DNA of 64,000 bases from NCBI GenBank assembly GCA_947370975.1, contig CANBNG010000006.1, positions 123,308 to 187,307 on the forward strand, read 5' to 3'. Position numbers and translations under genes: made by a program. Shown here piece after piece: positions 24,678-34,031 of this stretch. The notes beneath the pieces were generated by a model. It saw nothing but the letters and a program-made list of their open reading frames with translations. It was not told where the DNA came from and made no database searches. This DNA is from Beijerinckiaceae bacterium (GTDB lineage: Bacteria; Pseudomonadota; Alphaproteobacteria; Rhizobiales; Beijerinckiaceae). Every line of letters starts with the position of its first letter. Positions within the stretch are counted from its first letter, which is position 1.

Positions 24678-26063
24678 ATGCGTGACCTTGCAGAGCTTGA
24701 TCTGGGCGGGCGTGCCCGCCGCCTTCGTGTCGATACGCTCGTGCGGCTGCGATGGCTTGCCGTCGCCGGGCAGTCGGCAGCCGTGCTCACCACTTATTTC
24801 GGTCTGGGCTTCGGCCTTCCCGTCGGTCTGTGTTTTCTGGCGATTGCAGCCTCTGCCTGGCTGAATATCGGCCTTCGGGTGCGTTTTTCGGCCAGTCATC
24901 GGCTCGATGACCGGCCGGCCACGATCCTGCTCTGTTACGATGTGCTGCAGCTCTCGAGCCTGCTCTATCTGACGGGCGGCCTGCAGAATCCCTTTGCGAT
25001 GCTGTTCCTTGCCCCCGTCATGATTGCGGCCGTGTCGCTGACGGGCCGGGCGACGCTGCTTCTGGGCGTGCTCGTTGTCTGCGCCGCGAGCCTGCTGGCG
25101 CTGTTTCATTTCCCCTTGCCTTGGGTGCCGAGCGAGAGCCTGACCCTGCCGATGCTTTATGTCGCAGGTATCTGGCTCGCCATCGTGCTCGGCGCGGCCT
25201 TCATCGGAATTTATGCGGCCCGGGTGGCGGATGAAGCGCGCCGCCTGTCGGATGCGCTGGCTGCGACCGAGCTTGTGCTGGCGCGCGAGCAGCACCTGAC
25301 CCAGCTTGACGGTCTTGCGGCCGCAGCCGCGCACGAGCTTGGGACGCCGCTGGCGACTATCACGCTGGTCGTGAAGGATCTCGCCAAGCTCCTGCCAAAG
25401 GAAGGCCTTGTGGGTGATGATATAGTTTTGCTGACGCAGGAGGTGCAGCGCTGCCGGACGATTCTTGGCAAGCTTGCATCGCTCGGCAATGAAAGCGCAG
25501 ACATGCTCGATCGCATGAGCATCAGCCATCTCATTGAAGAGGTCGTTGAACCGCAACGCTATTTCGGCGTCGAGGTGGTTATCGAGAGGCCGGTGGAGGG
25601 CAATGAGCCCTTTTGCCGACGCAATCCAGGCATCCTCTACGGTCTCGGCAATCTCGTTGAAAACGCCATCGATTTCGCCAAGAGCCGCGTCCGCATCGAA
25701 TTGCGCTGGACCGCTTCTGAGGTGCGTATCACCATAGAGGACGACGGCCCCGGGTTTCAGCCTGACGTCCTGGCGCGCTTGGGCGACCCTTATATTTCGA
25801 CCAAGGGACCGGACCGGCGCGCGAAGGGTGATGAGGGTGGCCTTGGCCTTGGCCTGTTCATAGCAAAGACCTTGCTGGAGCGTTCAGGCTCAAGCGTTGC
25901 CGTCGCCAATGCAGCGCCACCGGCCACCGGTGCGCGGATTGTTGTGATCTGGCCGCGCTCCCTGTTCGAACCTCAAGGGCTGGAGGCGACACGTGCTAGC
26001 CCGGCGGATGAAAATACGGCGATCCAAGCCTATATTCAGGGCAAGGCGAGGACTGATCCATGA
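24678..26063 (+). CDS. regB: RegB/PrrB/ActS redox-sensing histidine kinase
   Basis: A 461-residue kinase with six membrane helices (about 22-185). The quinone-binding heptapeptide GGLQNPF is at 100-106, the H-box Ala-Ala-Ala-His219-Glu-Leu-Gly-Thr-Pro-Leu, the redox-active Cys259 in Val-Gln-Arg-Cys-Arg, and an HATPase domain with N, G1 and G2 boxes. RegB senses respiratory redox state and phosphorylates RegA to control photosynthesis, respiration, nitrogen and carbon fixation genes in relatives. An in-frame TTG at 24669 is an alternative start. regA overlaps its stop by ATGA. Confidence 0.95.
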   Translation: MRDLAELDLGGRARRLRVDTLVRLRWLAVAGQSAAVLTTYFGLGFGLPVGLCFLAIAASAWLNIGLRVRFSASHRLDDRPATILLCYDVLQLSSLLYLTGGLQNPFAMLFLAPVMIAAVSLTGRATLLLGVLVVCAASLLALFHFPLPWVPSESLTLPMLYVAGIWLAIVLGAAFIGIYAARVADEARRLSDALAATELVLAREQHLTQLDGLAAAAAHELGTPLATITLVVKDLAKLLPKEGLVGDDIVLLTQEVQRCRTILGKLASLGNESADMLDRMSISHLIEEVVEPQRYFGVEVVIERPVEGNEPFCRRNPGILYGLGNLVENAIDFAKSRVRIELRWTASEVRITIEDDGPGFQPDVLARLGDPYISTKGPDRRAKGDEGGLGLGLFIAKTLLERSGSSVAVANAAPPATGARIVVIWPRSLFEPQGLEATRASPADENTAIQAYIQGKARTDP

Positions 26064-26644
26064 TCGAAAACGTGAAAAACCCTGGCGATGCCGTCTCTGA
26101 AACCGCAGCTGTGCCGCCGGGCGAGATGACTTTGCTGATCGTTGATGACGACCGGCCGTTTCTGACCCGCCTCACACGGGCCATGGAGAGCCGAGGCTTT
26201 CAGGTCACGCCGGCGGAATCTGTCGCGGACGGACTGGCGGCGGTGCGCCGCGCCGCGCCGGCCTTCGCTATTATCGACATGCGTCTGGCCGATGGAAACG
26301 GGCTCGATGTGATTTCCGAACTGAAGGCCGTGCGGCCCGATTCCCGCGGAATCATCCTGACCGGCTATGGCAACATTGCCACTGCTGTCACGGCGGTCAA
26401 ACTCGGCGCCTTCGATTATCTCGCCAAGCCCGCAGATGCGGACGAGATTTACAACGCCTTGATGGCGCTTCAGCACGACAAGGCCGAATTGCCCGAAAAC
26501 CCCATGTCTGCGGACCGTGTCCGCTGGGAGCATATTCAGCGGATTTACGAATTATGCGGTCGCAATGTCTCTGAGACGGCCCGGCGACTCAACATGCATC
26601 GGCGCACGCTGCAGCGCATTCTGGCCAAACGCGCGCCGCGCTGA
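26060..26644 (+). CDS. regA: RegA/PrrA/ActR response regulator
   Basis: A 194-residue regulator. The receiver has the acidic pair Asp29-Asp30, phospho-Asp73 (Ile-Ile-Asp-Met-Arg-Leu), Thr101 and Lys123. A Pro-containing linker leads to a Fis-type helix-turn-helix (about 165-190; Asn-Val-Ser-Glu-Thr-Ala-Arg-Arg-Leu-Asn-Met-His-Arg-Arg-Thr-Leu) that is nearly invariant in the family. It forms one operon with regB through a four-base overlap. Confidence 0.95.
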   Translation: MIENVKNPGDAVSETAAVPPGEMTLLIVDDDRPFLTRLTRAMESRGFQVTPAESVADGLAAVRRAAPAFAIIDMRLADGNGLDVISELKAVRPDSRGIILTGYGNIATAVTAVKLGAFDYLAKPADADEIYNALMALQHDKAELPENPMSADRVRWEHIQRIYELCGRNVSETARRLNMHRRTLQRILAKRAPR

Positions 26645-26646
26645 TC

Positions 26647-27114
26647 CTAGCCCTCGCGCTCCCTGTCCCAGAGGATGTGCAGCCTGTCGGCGGCGGTCAA
26701 TCCGAAGCGCAACAGCATTGCGCGGCGGGTGGCTGGCGCCATCCGGTGCAAAGGTGCTTCGCGTATGATCGCCGCGCCATAGCCATCGGCCATGATGAGA
26801 CCAGCGTCTTCAGGAAGCAGCTCGACCGGAAGGTCTTCTGAAATGGCGAAATAGAGCTTGTCGCAATGGTCACGATAATCGGGCCATTTCTGATCGGAGC
26901 GCAGATCGACCACGGATGATTTGATCTCGATGATCGCCATGGCGCCGTTGCTCGCCAGCGCGACGAGATCGGCGCGGCGTCCGCTCGGCAGGATGAGTTC
27001 GGTTACGGTTGCAAATCCATGCGCGCGCAATAGTCGCCGCGTCCCACGCGCGATGCGCAGGGCTGTTTCGGATTGTCGCCCATCTTCGGGCAGGACGATT
27101 TCAGGTCGCGTCAT
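26647..27114 (-). CDS. mmcB: MmcB-family DNA repair protein
   Basis: A 155-residue PD-(D/E)xK-like protein: Arg-Arg-Ala-Asp-Leu-Val-Ala-Leu and Ile-Ile-Glu-Ile-Lys-Ser-Ser form the probable nuclease core. The MmcB family is described in Caulobacter as a DNA-damage-tolerance factor working with the ImuABC mutasome. The frame is open far upstream, but the ATG at 27114 fits the family start and avoids antisense overlap with the aminotransferase. It is convergent with regA, two bases apart. No LexA box (GTTC-N7-GTTC) was found upstream. Confidence 0.85.
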   Translation of the reverse strand: MTRPEIVLPEDGRQSETALRIARGTRRLLRAHGFATVTELILPSGRRADLVALASNGAMAIIEIKSSVVDLRSDQKWPDYRDHCDKLYFAISEDLPVELLPEDAGLIMADGYGAAIIREAPLHRMAPATRRAMLLRFGLTAADRLHILWDREREG

Positions 27115-27225
27115 GAGAATCACAGGATTGCCGGGGAAAACGGCATAATTGCGCTCATCTTCTAGCAGGCGGGTTCTCGTGCTACGAAATCGATCATGCC
27201 CGACCATGCGTCTTCTTGAGGTCCA

Positions 27226-28374
27226 ATGAACCCTCTTTTCGCAGATCTGCCCACGACCATTTTCGAGACCATGTCCTCGCTCGCCCGCGAGCACAATGCG
27301 ATCAACCTGGGACAGGGTTTTCCGGATGATCCGGGCCCGGAGGACGTGCGCGCCAAGGCCGCCGAAGCGTCGTTGTCGGGCTACAACCAATATCCCTCGA
27401 TGATGGGCGTTCCGGAATTGCGCGAGGCCATTGCCTCTCATTATGCGCGCTTCCACGGGCTCACGCTTGACCCGCTGCGCGAAACACTGGTGACATCGGG
27501 CGCAACCGAAGCCCTGACGGCTGCCATCCTCGCAACTGTGCGTCCGGGCGACGAAGTCGTGCTGTTCCAGCCCGTCTATGATTCCTATCTGCCGATGGTG
27601 CGGCTTGCTGGCGGCGTTCCGAAGCTTGTCACATTGAAGCCACCGCATTGGCATTTTACGCAAGAAGATCTCGACAGGGCCTTCAGCCCCCGCACGCGGG
27701 TCGTGATTCTCAACACGCCGCTCAATCCGACAGGCACGGTCTTCCCGCGCCATTTGCTGGAGATGCTCGCCGCTTATTGCGTGAAATTCGATGCGATCTG
27801 CATCAGCGATGAAGTCTGGGAACATGTTGTCTTCGATGAGCGCGAACACGTGCCGGTCATGACGATCAAGGGTATGCGTGAGCGCACGATCAAGGTTGGA
27901 TCGGCGGGAAAAATCTTCTCGCTCACGGGCTGGAAGATCGGCCTCGTGGCTGCAGCGCCTGATTTGCTGCGCGTTGTCTCAAAAGCCCATCAGTTCCTGA
28001 CGTTCACGACGCCGCCCAACCTTCAGAGCGCAGTGGCATATGGCCTTATGAAGGAGACGGAATATTTCACGACCATGCGCCTGGATTTCCAGCGCAGCCG
28101 CGACCGTCTGACCGCAGGCCTGCAGGCGCTTGGCTTCGATGTGCTACCAAGTCAGGGCACCTATTTCCTCAACATCGATATCGGACCCTTGGGGGTGGCA
28201 GATGATGTCGCTTTCTGTCACCGCCTCGTGACGGAGCATGGCGTCGCGGCCATTCCGGTGTCGGCCTTTTATGCGCAAAATCCGGTGCGCAATGTGGTGC
28301 GCCTTTGCTTTGCCAAGCGTGACGAGACACTTGATGCCGGGCTTGAACGCCTCGCCGGCGCCATCGGCAAATAG
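27226..28374 (+). CDS. Class I/II PLP aminotransferase
   Basis: A 382-residue fold-type I aminotransferase. The Schiff-base Lys lies in Ser-Ala-Gly-Lys-Ile-Phe-Ser-Leu-Thr-Gly-Trp-Lys-Ile-Gly; Asn in Leu-Asn-Pro-Thr-Gly and Asp in Ile-Ser-Asp-Glu-Val-Trp bind the cofactor, and Arg in Val-Arg-Leu-Cys-Phe binds the substrate carboxylate. It resembles the YbdL/DapC-like group, so methionine, glutamine or N-succinyl-diaminopimelate are candidate donors; the substrate cannot be fixed. It is divergent from mmcB and 16 bases upstream of the PotF-like gene. Confidence 0.85.
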   Translation: MNPLFADLPTTIFETMSSLAREHNAINLGQGFPDDPGPEDVRAKAAEASLSGYNQYPSMMGVPELREAIASHYARFHGLTLDPLRETLVTSGATEALTAAILATVRPGDEVVLFQPVYDSYLPMVRLAGGVPKLVTLKPPHWHFTQEDLDRAFSPRTRVVILNTPLNPTGTVFPRHLLEMLAAYCVKFDAICISDEVWEHVVFDEREHVPVMTIKGMRERTIKVGSAGKIFSLTGWKIGLVAAAPDLLRVVSKAHQFLTFTTPPNLQSAVAYGLMKETEYFTTMRLDFQRSRDRLTAGLQALGFDVLPSQGTYFLNIDIGPLGVADDVAFCHRLVTEHGVAAIPVSAFYAQNPVRNVVRLCFAKRDETLDAGLERLAGAIGK

Positions 28375-28390
28375 CGACAGGAACTTGAGA

Positions 28391-29491
28391 ATGAAACGGC
28401 TTTCGATCACCCTTCTTTCCGCACTGTTTGTCTTTTCGCCGATGCTTGAAAAGCCGCTGCAGGCGAAGGATAAAATCGTCAATATCTATAATTGGTCGGA
28501 TTACATCGACATCAAGACGCTCGATGAATTCACCCGCGAGACCGGGATCAAGGTCATTTATGACACCTATGATTCCAACGAAATGCTCGAGACCAAATTG
28601 CTCGCTGGCCGCACCGGCTACGATGTTGTCGTGCCCTCGGCCACCTTCCTGCAGCGCCAGATTCAGGCCGGTGTTTTTCAGCCGCTCGACAAAAGCCAAT
28701 TGCCCAATACCAAGGGTCTCTGGCCAGACGTGATGAAGCGTCTGGCCGTTTATGATCCGGGCAATCGTTTTGCGGTGAACTATATGTGGTTCACGACCGG
28801 CATCGCTTACAACACCGACAAAATTCGCCAGCGTCTTGGCCAACGGGCGGTGGACAGCTGGGATATCGTCTTCAAACCCGAATTGCTGAAGCGCGTGTCA
28901 GATTGTGGCGTCTATGTGCTCGACAGTCCGGAGGATCTCTTTTCGGTCGCGCTGCGCTATCTGGGGTTCAATCCGGATTCGAAAAAGCCCGACGATATTC
29001 GCAAGGCTGCCGCGCTGCTCGGGCAGATGCGCCCCTATGTGAAGAAGTTTCACTCGTCGGAATATATCAATGGGCTCGCCAATGGCGACATCTGCCTTGC
29101 TATCGGCTGGGCGGGAGATTCCTTTCAGGCGCGCAATCGCGCGCAAGAGGCCAAGAACGGCGTCGACATTGCCTATGCCATTCCAAAGGAAGGCACGCTT
29201 ATGTCGCTCGACAGTTTCGCCATTCCCAAGGATGCGCCCCATGTCGCCGAAGCCTATGCCTTTATTGATTTCATGCTGCGTCCCGAAGTCGCCGCGCGCA
29301 ACAGCAGCGTGACGAATTTCGCCAACAGCGTGATCGATTCAAAACCGTTCATCGAAAAAAGCGTGGTGGGAAATGCGGCGATCTATCCCGATGACGCGAC
29401 CATGGCGCGGCTCTTCACGGTGACGCCTTATGACCAGCAGATCCAGCGGATTGTGACGCGCGAATGGACGCGCGTGAAGACCGGTCGTTGA
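28391..29491 (+). CDS. PotD/PotF-like polyamine-binding periplasmic protein
   Basis: A 366-residue periplasmic binding protein with an N-terminal signal peptide (Lys-Arg-Leu then a hydrophobic core, cleavage near Leu-Gln-Ala-Lys at about 25). The mature part starts Ile-Val-Asn-Ile-Tyr-Asn-Trp-Ser-Asp-Tyr-Ile, the hallmark of PotF/PotD, where Trp, Asp and Tyr contact the polyamine. No ATPase or permease gene is nearby, so the transporter must be elsewhere. It may be co-transcribed with the aminotransferase, whose product could act on the same nitrogen source (inference). Confidence 0.87.
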   Translation: MKRLSITLLSALFVFSPMLEKPLQAKDKIVNIYNWSDYIDIKTLDEFTRETGIKVIYDTYDSNEMLETKLLAGRTGYDVVVPSATFLQRQIQAGVFQPLDKSQLPNTKGLWPDVMKRLAVYDPGNRFAVNYMWFTTGIAYNTDKIRQRLGQRAVDSWDIVFKPELLKRVSDCGVYVLDSPEDLFSVALRYLGFNPDSKKPDDIRKAAALLGQMRPYVKKFHSSEYINGLANGDICLAIGWAGDSFQARNRAQEAKNGVDIAYAIPKEGTLMSLDSFAIPKDAPHVAEAYAFIDFMLRPEVAARNSSVTNFANSVIDSKPFIEKSVVGNAAIYPDDATMARLFTVTPYDQQIQRIVTREWTRVKTGR

Positions 29492-29495
29492 GAAA

Positions 29496-29525
29496 GCCGG
29501 GACAGGCCTTGCGCGCTGTCCCGGC
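29496..29525. terminator. Bidirectional terminator between two binding-protein genes
   Basis: GCCGGGACAG and CTGTCCCGGC are exact 10-base arms around a 10-base loop. T-rich tails follow on both strands (CTGTTTCT on plus, TTTCTCAA on minus). It sits between convergent stops. Confidence 0.72.
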
Positions 29526-29531
29526 CTGTTT

Positions 29532-30554
29532 CTACTCGATCAGGGCGCGTGCGCGCTCAGCCAGATGTTTAGGTGTGGCGAGCACATTTTTTACAACATC
29601 TTGCATGTCGACGCCCCGCACGGGATCGACCTCGATATTGGCTGCCGCTGCTTCCCTCAGGAATTCAGGATCTTTCATCGCGGCGTCGAAGGCATCCCGC
29701 AGGGCTTTCACCCGCTCTTCGGGAACGCCCGGGGTCGTGGCCAGCGGACGCCCCAGGCGCGTGCCGGAAACGAGCAGCTCGACCACCTTGCGGTTGTCAG
29801 GATCGGGGATGACGTCTTCGATGGAGGGCACGCCGGGCAGATCATTCGTCTTCGGGCCGGCCTGCACGATGACGGTGATGTCCTTGTTGCGCAGCCAGTC
29901 GGGCTTGGTCACTTTCCAGCTCGACCAGGTGTTGTTGCGCGCGCCCACTTCCCCGCGTTCCATCGCCAGATTCACGTCATTGCCGCCCGGATAGCCAGTG
30001 ACAATCTTGAATTTCGTGCCCGCGAATTCATTCAGCATGGCCGGGAACATGTAGGTGATGGCGCCGCGACCCGTCGCGCCCGCAATCACTTCCTTGTTGC
30101 GCGCATCCTCGATCGAGTGGACGCCTGTGGTCTTCCAGACGGTCATGGTCTCGATGGTCGGGCAGATCGAGCCGATCCAGCTGAATTTATTCGCGTCGAA
30201 CATCACGCCTTTCACGCCTGCCGCCTGCATGGCCGGGAAGGTATTGGCGAGCATGCCGATATTCGTGCCGTCGCGCGGCGCAACTTCGTAAAGATAATTG
30301 GCCATTTTCAGGCCTCCGGCGCCGGTCATGTTCTGGGGCACGACGGAGGGGTTGCCGGGAATATATTTGCCGAGAAACCGGGAGACGGCGCGGGCGTGGA
30401 GATCATATTCGCCCCCCACGGCAACGCCGATCAGCACGTTGACGGTCCTGCCGCGATAAAAATCAGAGACGGCATCGGCGCGGGCCGCGCCAGTACAGGC
30501 TGCAAGACAAGTGGCAAACGCTGTTGCGCGTGACAGCACGGCTGAAATAGCCAT
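29532..30554 (-). CDS. Tripartite tricarboxylate transporter-type (Bug/TctC) binding protein
   Basis: A 340-residue periplasmic protein with a signal peptide ending near Ala-Ala-Arg-Ala-Asp (a Leu-Ala-Ala-Cys inside the signal could also be a lipobox). The mature part begins Phe-Tyr-Arg-Gly-Arg-Thr-Val-Asn-Val-Leu-Ile-Gly, as in Bug proteins, which bind carboxylates for TctAB permeases. No tctA or tctB is near. The ATG at 30554 was preferred over one 51 bases upstream because GGGAGGA lies just ahead of it. Confidence 0.83.
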   Translation of the reverse strand: MAISAVLSRATAFATCLAACTGAARADAVSDFYRGRTVNVLIGVAVGGEYDLHARAVSRFLGKYIPGNPSVVPQNMTGAGGLKMANYLYEVAPRDGTNIGMLANTFPAMQAAGVKGVMFDANKFSWIGSICPTIETMTVWKTTGVHSIEDARNKEVIAGATGRGAITYMFPAMLNEFAGTKFKIVTGYPGGNDVNLAMERGEVGARNNTWSSWKVTKPDWLRNKDITVIVQAGPKTNDLPGVPSIEDVIPDPDNRKVVELLVSGTRLGRPLATTPGVPEERVKALRDAFDAAMKDPEFLREAAAANIEVDPVRGVDMQDVVKNVLATPKHLAERARALIE

Positions 30555-30653
30555 CCTTATTCCTCCCATAGCGACGGCCGTTCTCCGGCTCGTGTTCGCC
30601 CTCATTATTTCAGGACGCGTGGCATCCGTCCATGTGCCCCGGGTCCTGCGCTG

Positions 30654-31538
30654 TTATTTCTGGCATTTCGGACAGTAGAAGGTTGAGCGTCCGCTTTGCA
30701 CGATGCGCTGGATGGTGCCCCCGCAGGCGGGGGTCACGCAAGTCTCGTCCTCGCGGTCATAGACCCTGAACTGGTGCTGGAAATAGCCGAGTGTGCCGTC
30801 CGTCAGGCGATGGTCGCGCAGCGAAGAGCCACCCGCGCGCAGGGCGGTCTCCAGCACTTCGCGGATGTCGCCAGCGAGCCTGACCGCCCCGGGCATTGGC
30901 GCACCATTCTTTCGGGCGAGCGTTCCAGCAGCGCGTTTGGGCGAGAGCCCGGCGCGATGCAGGGCCTCGCAGACATAGATATTGCCGAGCCCTGCGATCA
31001 GCTTCTGGTCGAGTAGGGCGCCCTTCAGCGGCGTCTTGCGTCCCCTGAACAGGTCCGCGATTCGCGCTCCGTCGAGTTCATTGCCGAGCGGCTCGAGCCC
31101 GAGCTCCTTGAAAGAGCGATGCTCGCCAAGGCCCGCGCGCGGCACGAGATCCATGAAGCCGAAGCGGCGCGGATCATTATAGGTGACCTGCAGCCCGTTC
31201 GAGAGGTGGAAGACGATGTGATCATGGGCTGCCGCAGCCGGGCGCTCGTAGTGAAAGCTGCCGGGCGTATGGGCCTCCTCACCCTCGCTTTCGACCCGGA
31301 AAGAGCCGCTCATGCCCAGATGCATGATGAGGACGACGCCATCATCAAGGTCCAGCAACAGGTATTTGGCCCGGCGTCCGAGGCTTGTGATCGTGCGGCC
31401 CGCGAGGCGGGCGGCAAAATTCTCGGGCAGGGGAAAACGCAGGTCCGGGCGGCGCTGCTCTACCCGTGTGATCCTTGAGCCCGCCATGGCCGGCTCAAGG
31501 CCGCGTCGAACCGTCTCGACCTCGGGAAGTTCGGGCAT
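30654..31538 (-). CDS. mutM: Formamidopyrimidine-DNA glycosylase
   Basis: A 294-residue base-excision repair enzyme. The N terminus Pro-Glu-Leu-Pro-Glu-Val-Glu-Thr-Val provides the catalytic Pro1 and Glu2 after Met removal, and a C-terminal zinc finger Cys-x4-Cys-x16-Cys-x2-Cys closes the protein. It removes 8-oxoguanine and formamidopyrimidines. The ATG at 31538 is forced by the need for Pro at position 2, although the frame is open further upstream. It is divergent from ubiE. Confidence 0.95.
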   Translation of the reverse strand: MPELPEVETVRRGLEPAMAGSRITRVEQRRPDLRFPLPENFAARLAGRTITSLGRRAKYLLLDLDDGVVLIMHLGMSGSFRVESEGEEAHTPGSFHYERPAAAAHDHIVFHLSNGLQVTYNDPRRFGFMDLVPRAGLGEHRSFKELGLEPLGNELDGARIADLFRGRKTPLKGALLDQKLIAGLGNIYVCEALHRAGLSPKRAAGTLARKNGAPMPGAVRLAGDIREVLETALRAGGSSLRDHRLTDGTLGYFQHQFRVYDREDETCVTPACGGTIQRIVQSGRSTFYCPKCQK

Positions 31539-31643
31539 AATGACTGGGCTTTCCGGAGCGATATTCAGCTGAGGGGGTGAGGCCAATCCTACATGGTCAA
31601 TCGCGTGCTGTCGCGCTATGGTCCCGCCGCTCTGGAGTAAGTC

Positions 31644-32432
31644 ATGGTTCAAGCTTCTTCATCCGTTCCGCCGTCCGCCCCTCCTGGCGATGATGACACC
31701 CATTTCGGCTTTTCGACTGTCCGCCTCGGGCAGAAGCAGGCTCTGGTGGATGACGTCTTCCACAAGGTGGCGGATCGCTATGACCTGATGAATGATTTCA
31801 TGTCTGCAGGTCTTCACCGGGCCTGGAAGGACGTGCTTGTGTCCATGGTGAAGCCGCCGCGCAACCGTCCCTTTCATCATCTCGATGTCGCCGGTGGCAC
31901 GGGCGATGTCGCCTTCCGTGTCGCGGCTGCGGGTGGTCCGGCAACCGAAGTCACGATTCTCGATATCAATGGCGACATGCTGCGCGTTGGCGCGGCGCGG
32001 GCCGAGCGCCAGCACATCGAGGGGCTGACCTTCGTCGAGGCCAATGCCGAAGAATTGCCGCTGCCTGACAAGAGCTTCGATGCCTATACGATCGCCTTTG
32101 GCATTCGCAACGTGCCGCGCATCGAGCGCGCGCTGGCAGAAGCCTATCGCGTGCTCAAGCGCGGCGGTCGGTTCCTTTGCCTTGAATTCTCTGCCGTCGA
32201 TCTGCCGGGCCTCGACAAGATCTACGAGGCCTATTCCTTTACGGCCATTCCTGCCATCGGCAAGGCTGTGACGGGCGATGGCCATCCCTATCGCTATCTC
32301 GTCGAATCCATCCGCAAATTCCCGCACCCGGAAGTGTTCCGCGACATGATCGAGGATGCAGGCTTCCAGCGCGCGTCCTACACGCGCCTGACGGGCGGGA
32401 TCGTCGCAATCCATTCCGGCTGGAAACTCTGA
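31644..32432 (+). CDS. ubiE: UbiE/MenG C-methyltransferase
   Basis: A 262-residue SAM methyltransferase with Asp-Val-Ala-Gly-Gly-Thr-Gly-Asp (motif I), Tyr-Asp-Leu-Met-Asn-Asp near the N terminus and Gly-Ile-Arg-Asn-Val, all diagnostic of UbiE. It methylates the ring in ubiquinone (and menaquinone if made) synthesis. ubiB follows two bases after its stop. Supply of ubiquinone also feeds the RegB redox signal encoded 6 kb away. Confidence 0.94.
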   Translation: MVQASSSVPPSAPPGDDDTHFGFSTVRLGQKQALVDDVFHKVADRYDLMNDFMSAGLHRAWKDVLVSMVKPPRNRPFHHLDVAGGTGDVAFRVAAAGGPATEVTILDINGDMLRVGAARAERQHIEGLTFVEANAEELPLPDKSFDAYTIAFGIRNVPRIERALAEAYRVLKRGGRFLCLEFSAVDLPGLDKIYEAYSFTAIPAIGKAVTGDGHPYRYLVESIRKFPHPEVFRDMIEDAGFQRASYTRLTGGIVAIHSGWKL

Positions 32433-32434
32433 GA

Positions 32435-34009
32435 ATGGCGGTCTTTGGCACCATCGGTCATTTCTGGCGTCTGGCTCATGCCGGGTTCGTGCTGGCGCGG
32501 GAAGGCGTGTTCTCGAATATTGATGCTGCGAGCCTGCCGCCTTCGGCGCGCCTGCCGCTGGCGCTTGCGCGGCTCGTTGCGCGCCGCGGTGCAGCTCCGC
32601 CCTCGGCGCGCCTGGCGGCAGCTATCGGGCGGCTGGGGCCCTCTTATGTGAAGCTCGGTCAGTTTCTGGCCACACGTCCCGACGTTGTCGGGCCAGCCAT
32701 CGTGCGCGACCTCGAATATTTGCAAGATCGCATGGCGCCCTTTCCGCAGGCGGTTGCGGAGCGGCAGGTCACGGCGGCGTTCGGGCGGCCGGTAAACGAG
32801 GTCTATGCCGAATTCGGGCCAGCGGTTGCGGCGGCCTCCATCGCCCAGGTCCATCGGGCGCGGGTTTCCGACAAGCTTGGCGAACGCGATGTGGCGGTGA
32901 AAATCCTGCGCCCCGGCGTGCAGGCGCGGTTCTCGCGCGATCTCTCTGATATGTATGCAGCGGCGCATCTTGCGGAGCGCACCTTCCGCGATGCCGATCG
33001 TCTGCGCCCTGTCGAAGTCGTGGACACGCTCGCCCGTTCCGTGCGCATGGAAATGGACTTCCGTCTGGAAGCCGCGGCCGCATCCGAATTTGCTGAAAAT
33101 GTCGCGGACGATCCCGATTTCCGCATTCCCTCGATCGACTGGGATCGCACGACCAAGGAAGTGCTCACGCTGGAGTGGATTGACGGCATTCCGCTGAGCG
33201 ATCTCGCGGCGCTGGAGCGTGCAGGTTATGACCTGCCACGCCTCGGACGTGTGGTGATCCAGTCGTTCCTGCGTCACGCCTTGCGCGACGGCTTCTTCCA
33301 CGCAGACATGCATCAGGGCAATCTCTTCGTCGATGCAAAGGGCTGCGTGGTCGCGGTTGATTTTGGCATTACCGGCCGGCTCGGGCCCAAGGAGCGGCGT
33401 TTCCTTGCCGAAATATTGTTTGGCTTCATCACCCGTAATTATCGCCGCGTGGCAGAGGTGCATTTTGAAGCGGGCTATGTGCCCGAGACCTTCAGCATCG
33501 ATGATTTCGCGCAAGCTGTGCGGGCGATCGGGGAGCCGATCCATTCGCGCACGGCTGACCAGATTTCCATGGCAAAGCTTTTGACCTTGCTGTTTGAGAT
33601 CACGGCCATCTTCGAAATGAAGACGCGCACCGAACTGGTGATGCTGCAGAAGACCATGGTCGTGGTCGAAGGCGTGGGACGCACGCTCGATCCCAAGCTC
33701 GATCTCTGGTCGACGGCCGAGCCGGTGGTGCGCTCATGGATCGAGGAGAACCTCGGACCGCGCGGCAAGATCGAGGACTTCGGGCGCAACCTCGCGAGCA
33801 TCGGGCGCTTCGCCAATGATCTGCCCAATGTGCTGCTGCGCGGCGAAAAGCTGGTCGAGCGTCTTGAACGCCTCTCGGCGGATGGTTTTGATCTCTCCAG
33901 CCGGACGGTTGAGCGCATCGGCCGCGCAGAGGCGCAGCGCGCACGCTTTGGCCATACCGCTCTCTGGGTCATCGCCGTCTTGATGGCGATTGGTCTCTGG
34001 CTGCGATAG
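32435..34009 (+). CDS. ubiB: UbiB, ubiquinone biosynthesis kinase-like protein
   Basis: A 524-residue ADCK/UbiB atypical kinase. The Lys-Leu-Gly-Gln motif (KxGQ), the Ala-Val-Lys-Ile-Leu nucleotide lysine, His-Ala-Asp-Met-His-Gln-Gly-Asn catalytic loop and Val-Asp-Phe-Gly metal site are visible, and the C terminus ends in a membrane helix. It is needed for aerobic ubiquinone synthesis, probably by extracting or handling lipid precursors. It follows ubiE with a two-base gap. Confidence 0.94.
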   Translation: MAVFGTIGHFWRLAHAGFVLAREGVFSNIDAASLPPSARLPLALARLVARRGAAPPSARLAAAIGRLGPSYVKLGQFLATRPDVVGPAIVRDLEYLQDRMAPFPQAVAERQVTAAFGRPVNEVYAEFGPAVAAASIAQVHRARVSDKLGERDVAVKILRPGVQARFSRDLSDMYAAAHLAERTFRDADRLRPVEVVDTLARSVRMEMDFRLEAAAASEFAENVADDPDFRIPSIDWDRTTKEVLTLEWIDGIPLSDLAALERAGYDLPRLGRVVIQSFLRHALRDGFFHADMHQGNLFVDAKGCVVAVDFGITGRLGPKERRFLAEILFGFITRNYRRVAEVHFEAGYVPETFSIDDFAQAVRAIGEPIHSRTADQISMAKLLTLLFEITAIFEMKTRTELVMLQKTMVVVEGVGRTLDPKLDLWSTAEPVVRSWIEENLGPRGKIEDFGRNLASIGRFANDLPNVLLRGEKLVERLERLSADGFDLSSRTVERIGRAEAQRARFGHTALWVIAVLMAIGLWLR

Positions 34010-34031
34010 TTTGGGCCGGGAGGGAGCCGCC

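Noticed and set aside
24477..25556. Open 359-codon upstream extension of phaZ on the minus strand
   Set aside because: It is antisense to regB, rich in Arg/Gln/His as mirror frames of high-GC genes are, and the PhaZ family starts at 24476.
27115..27225. LexA box in front of mmcB
   Set aside because: Only one GTTC half (in GGGTTCTCG) occurs; the second half at 7-base spacing is missing on both strands.
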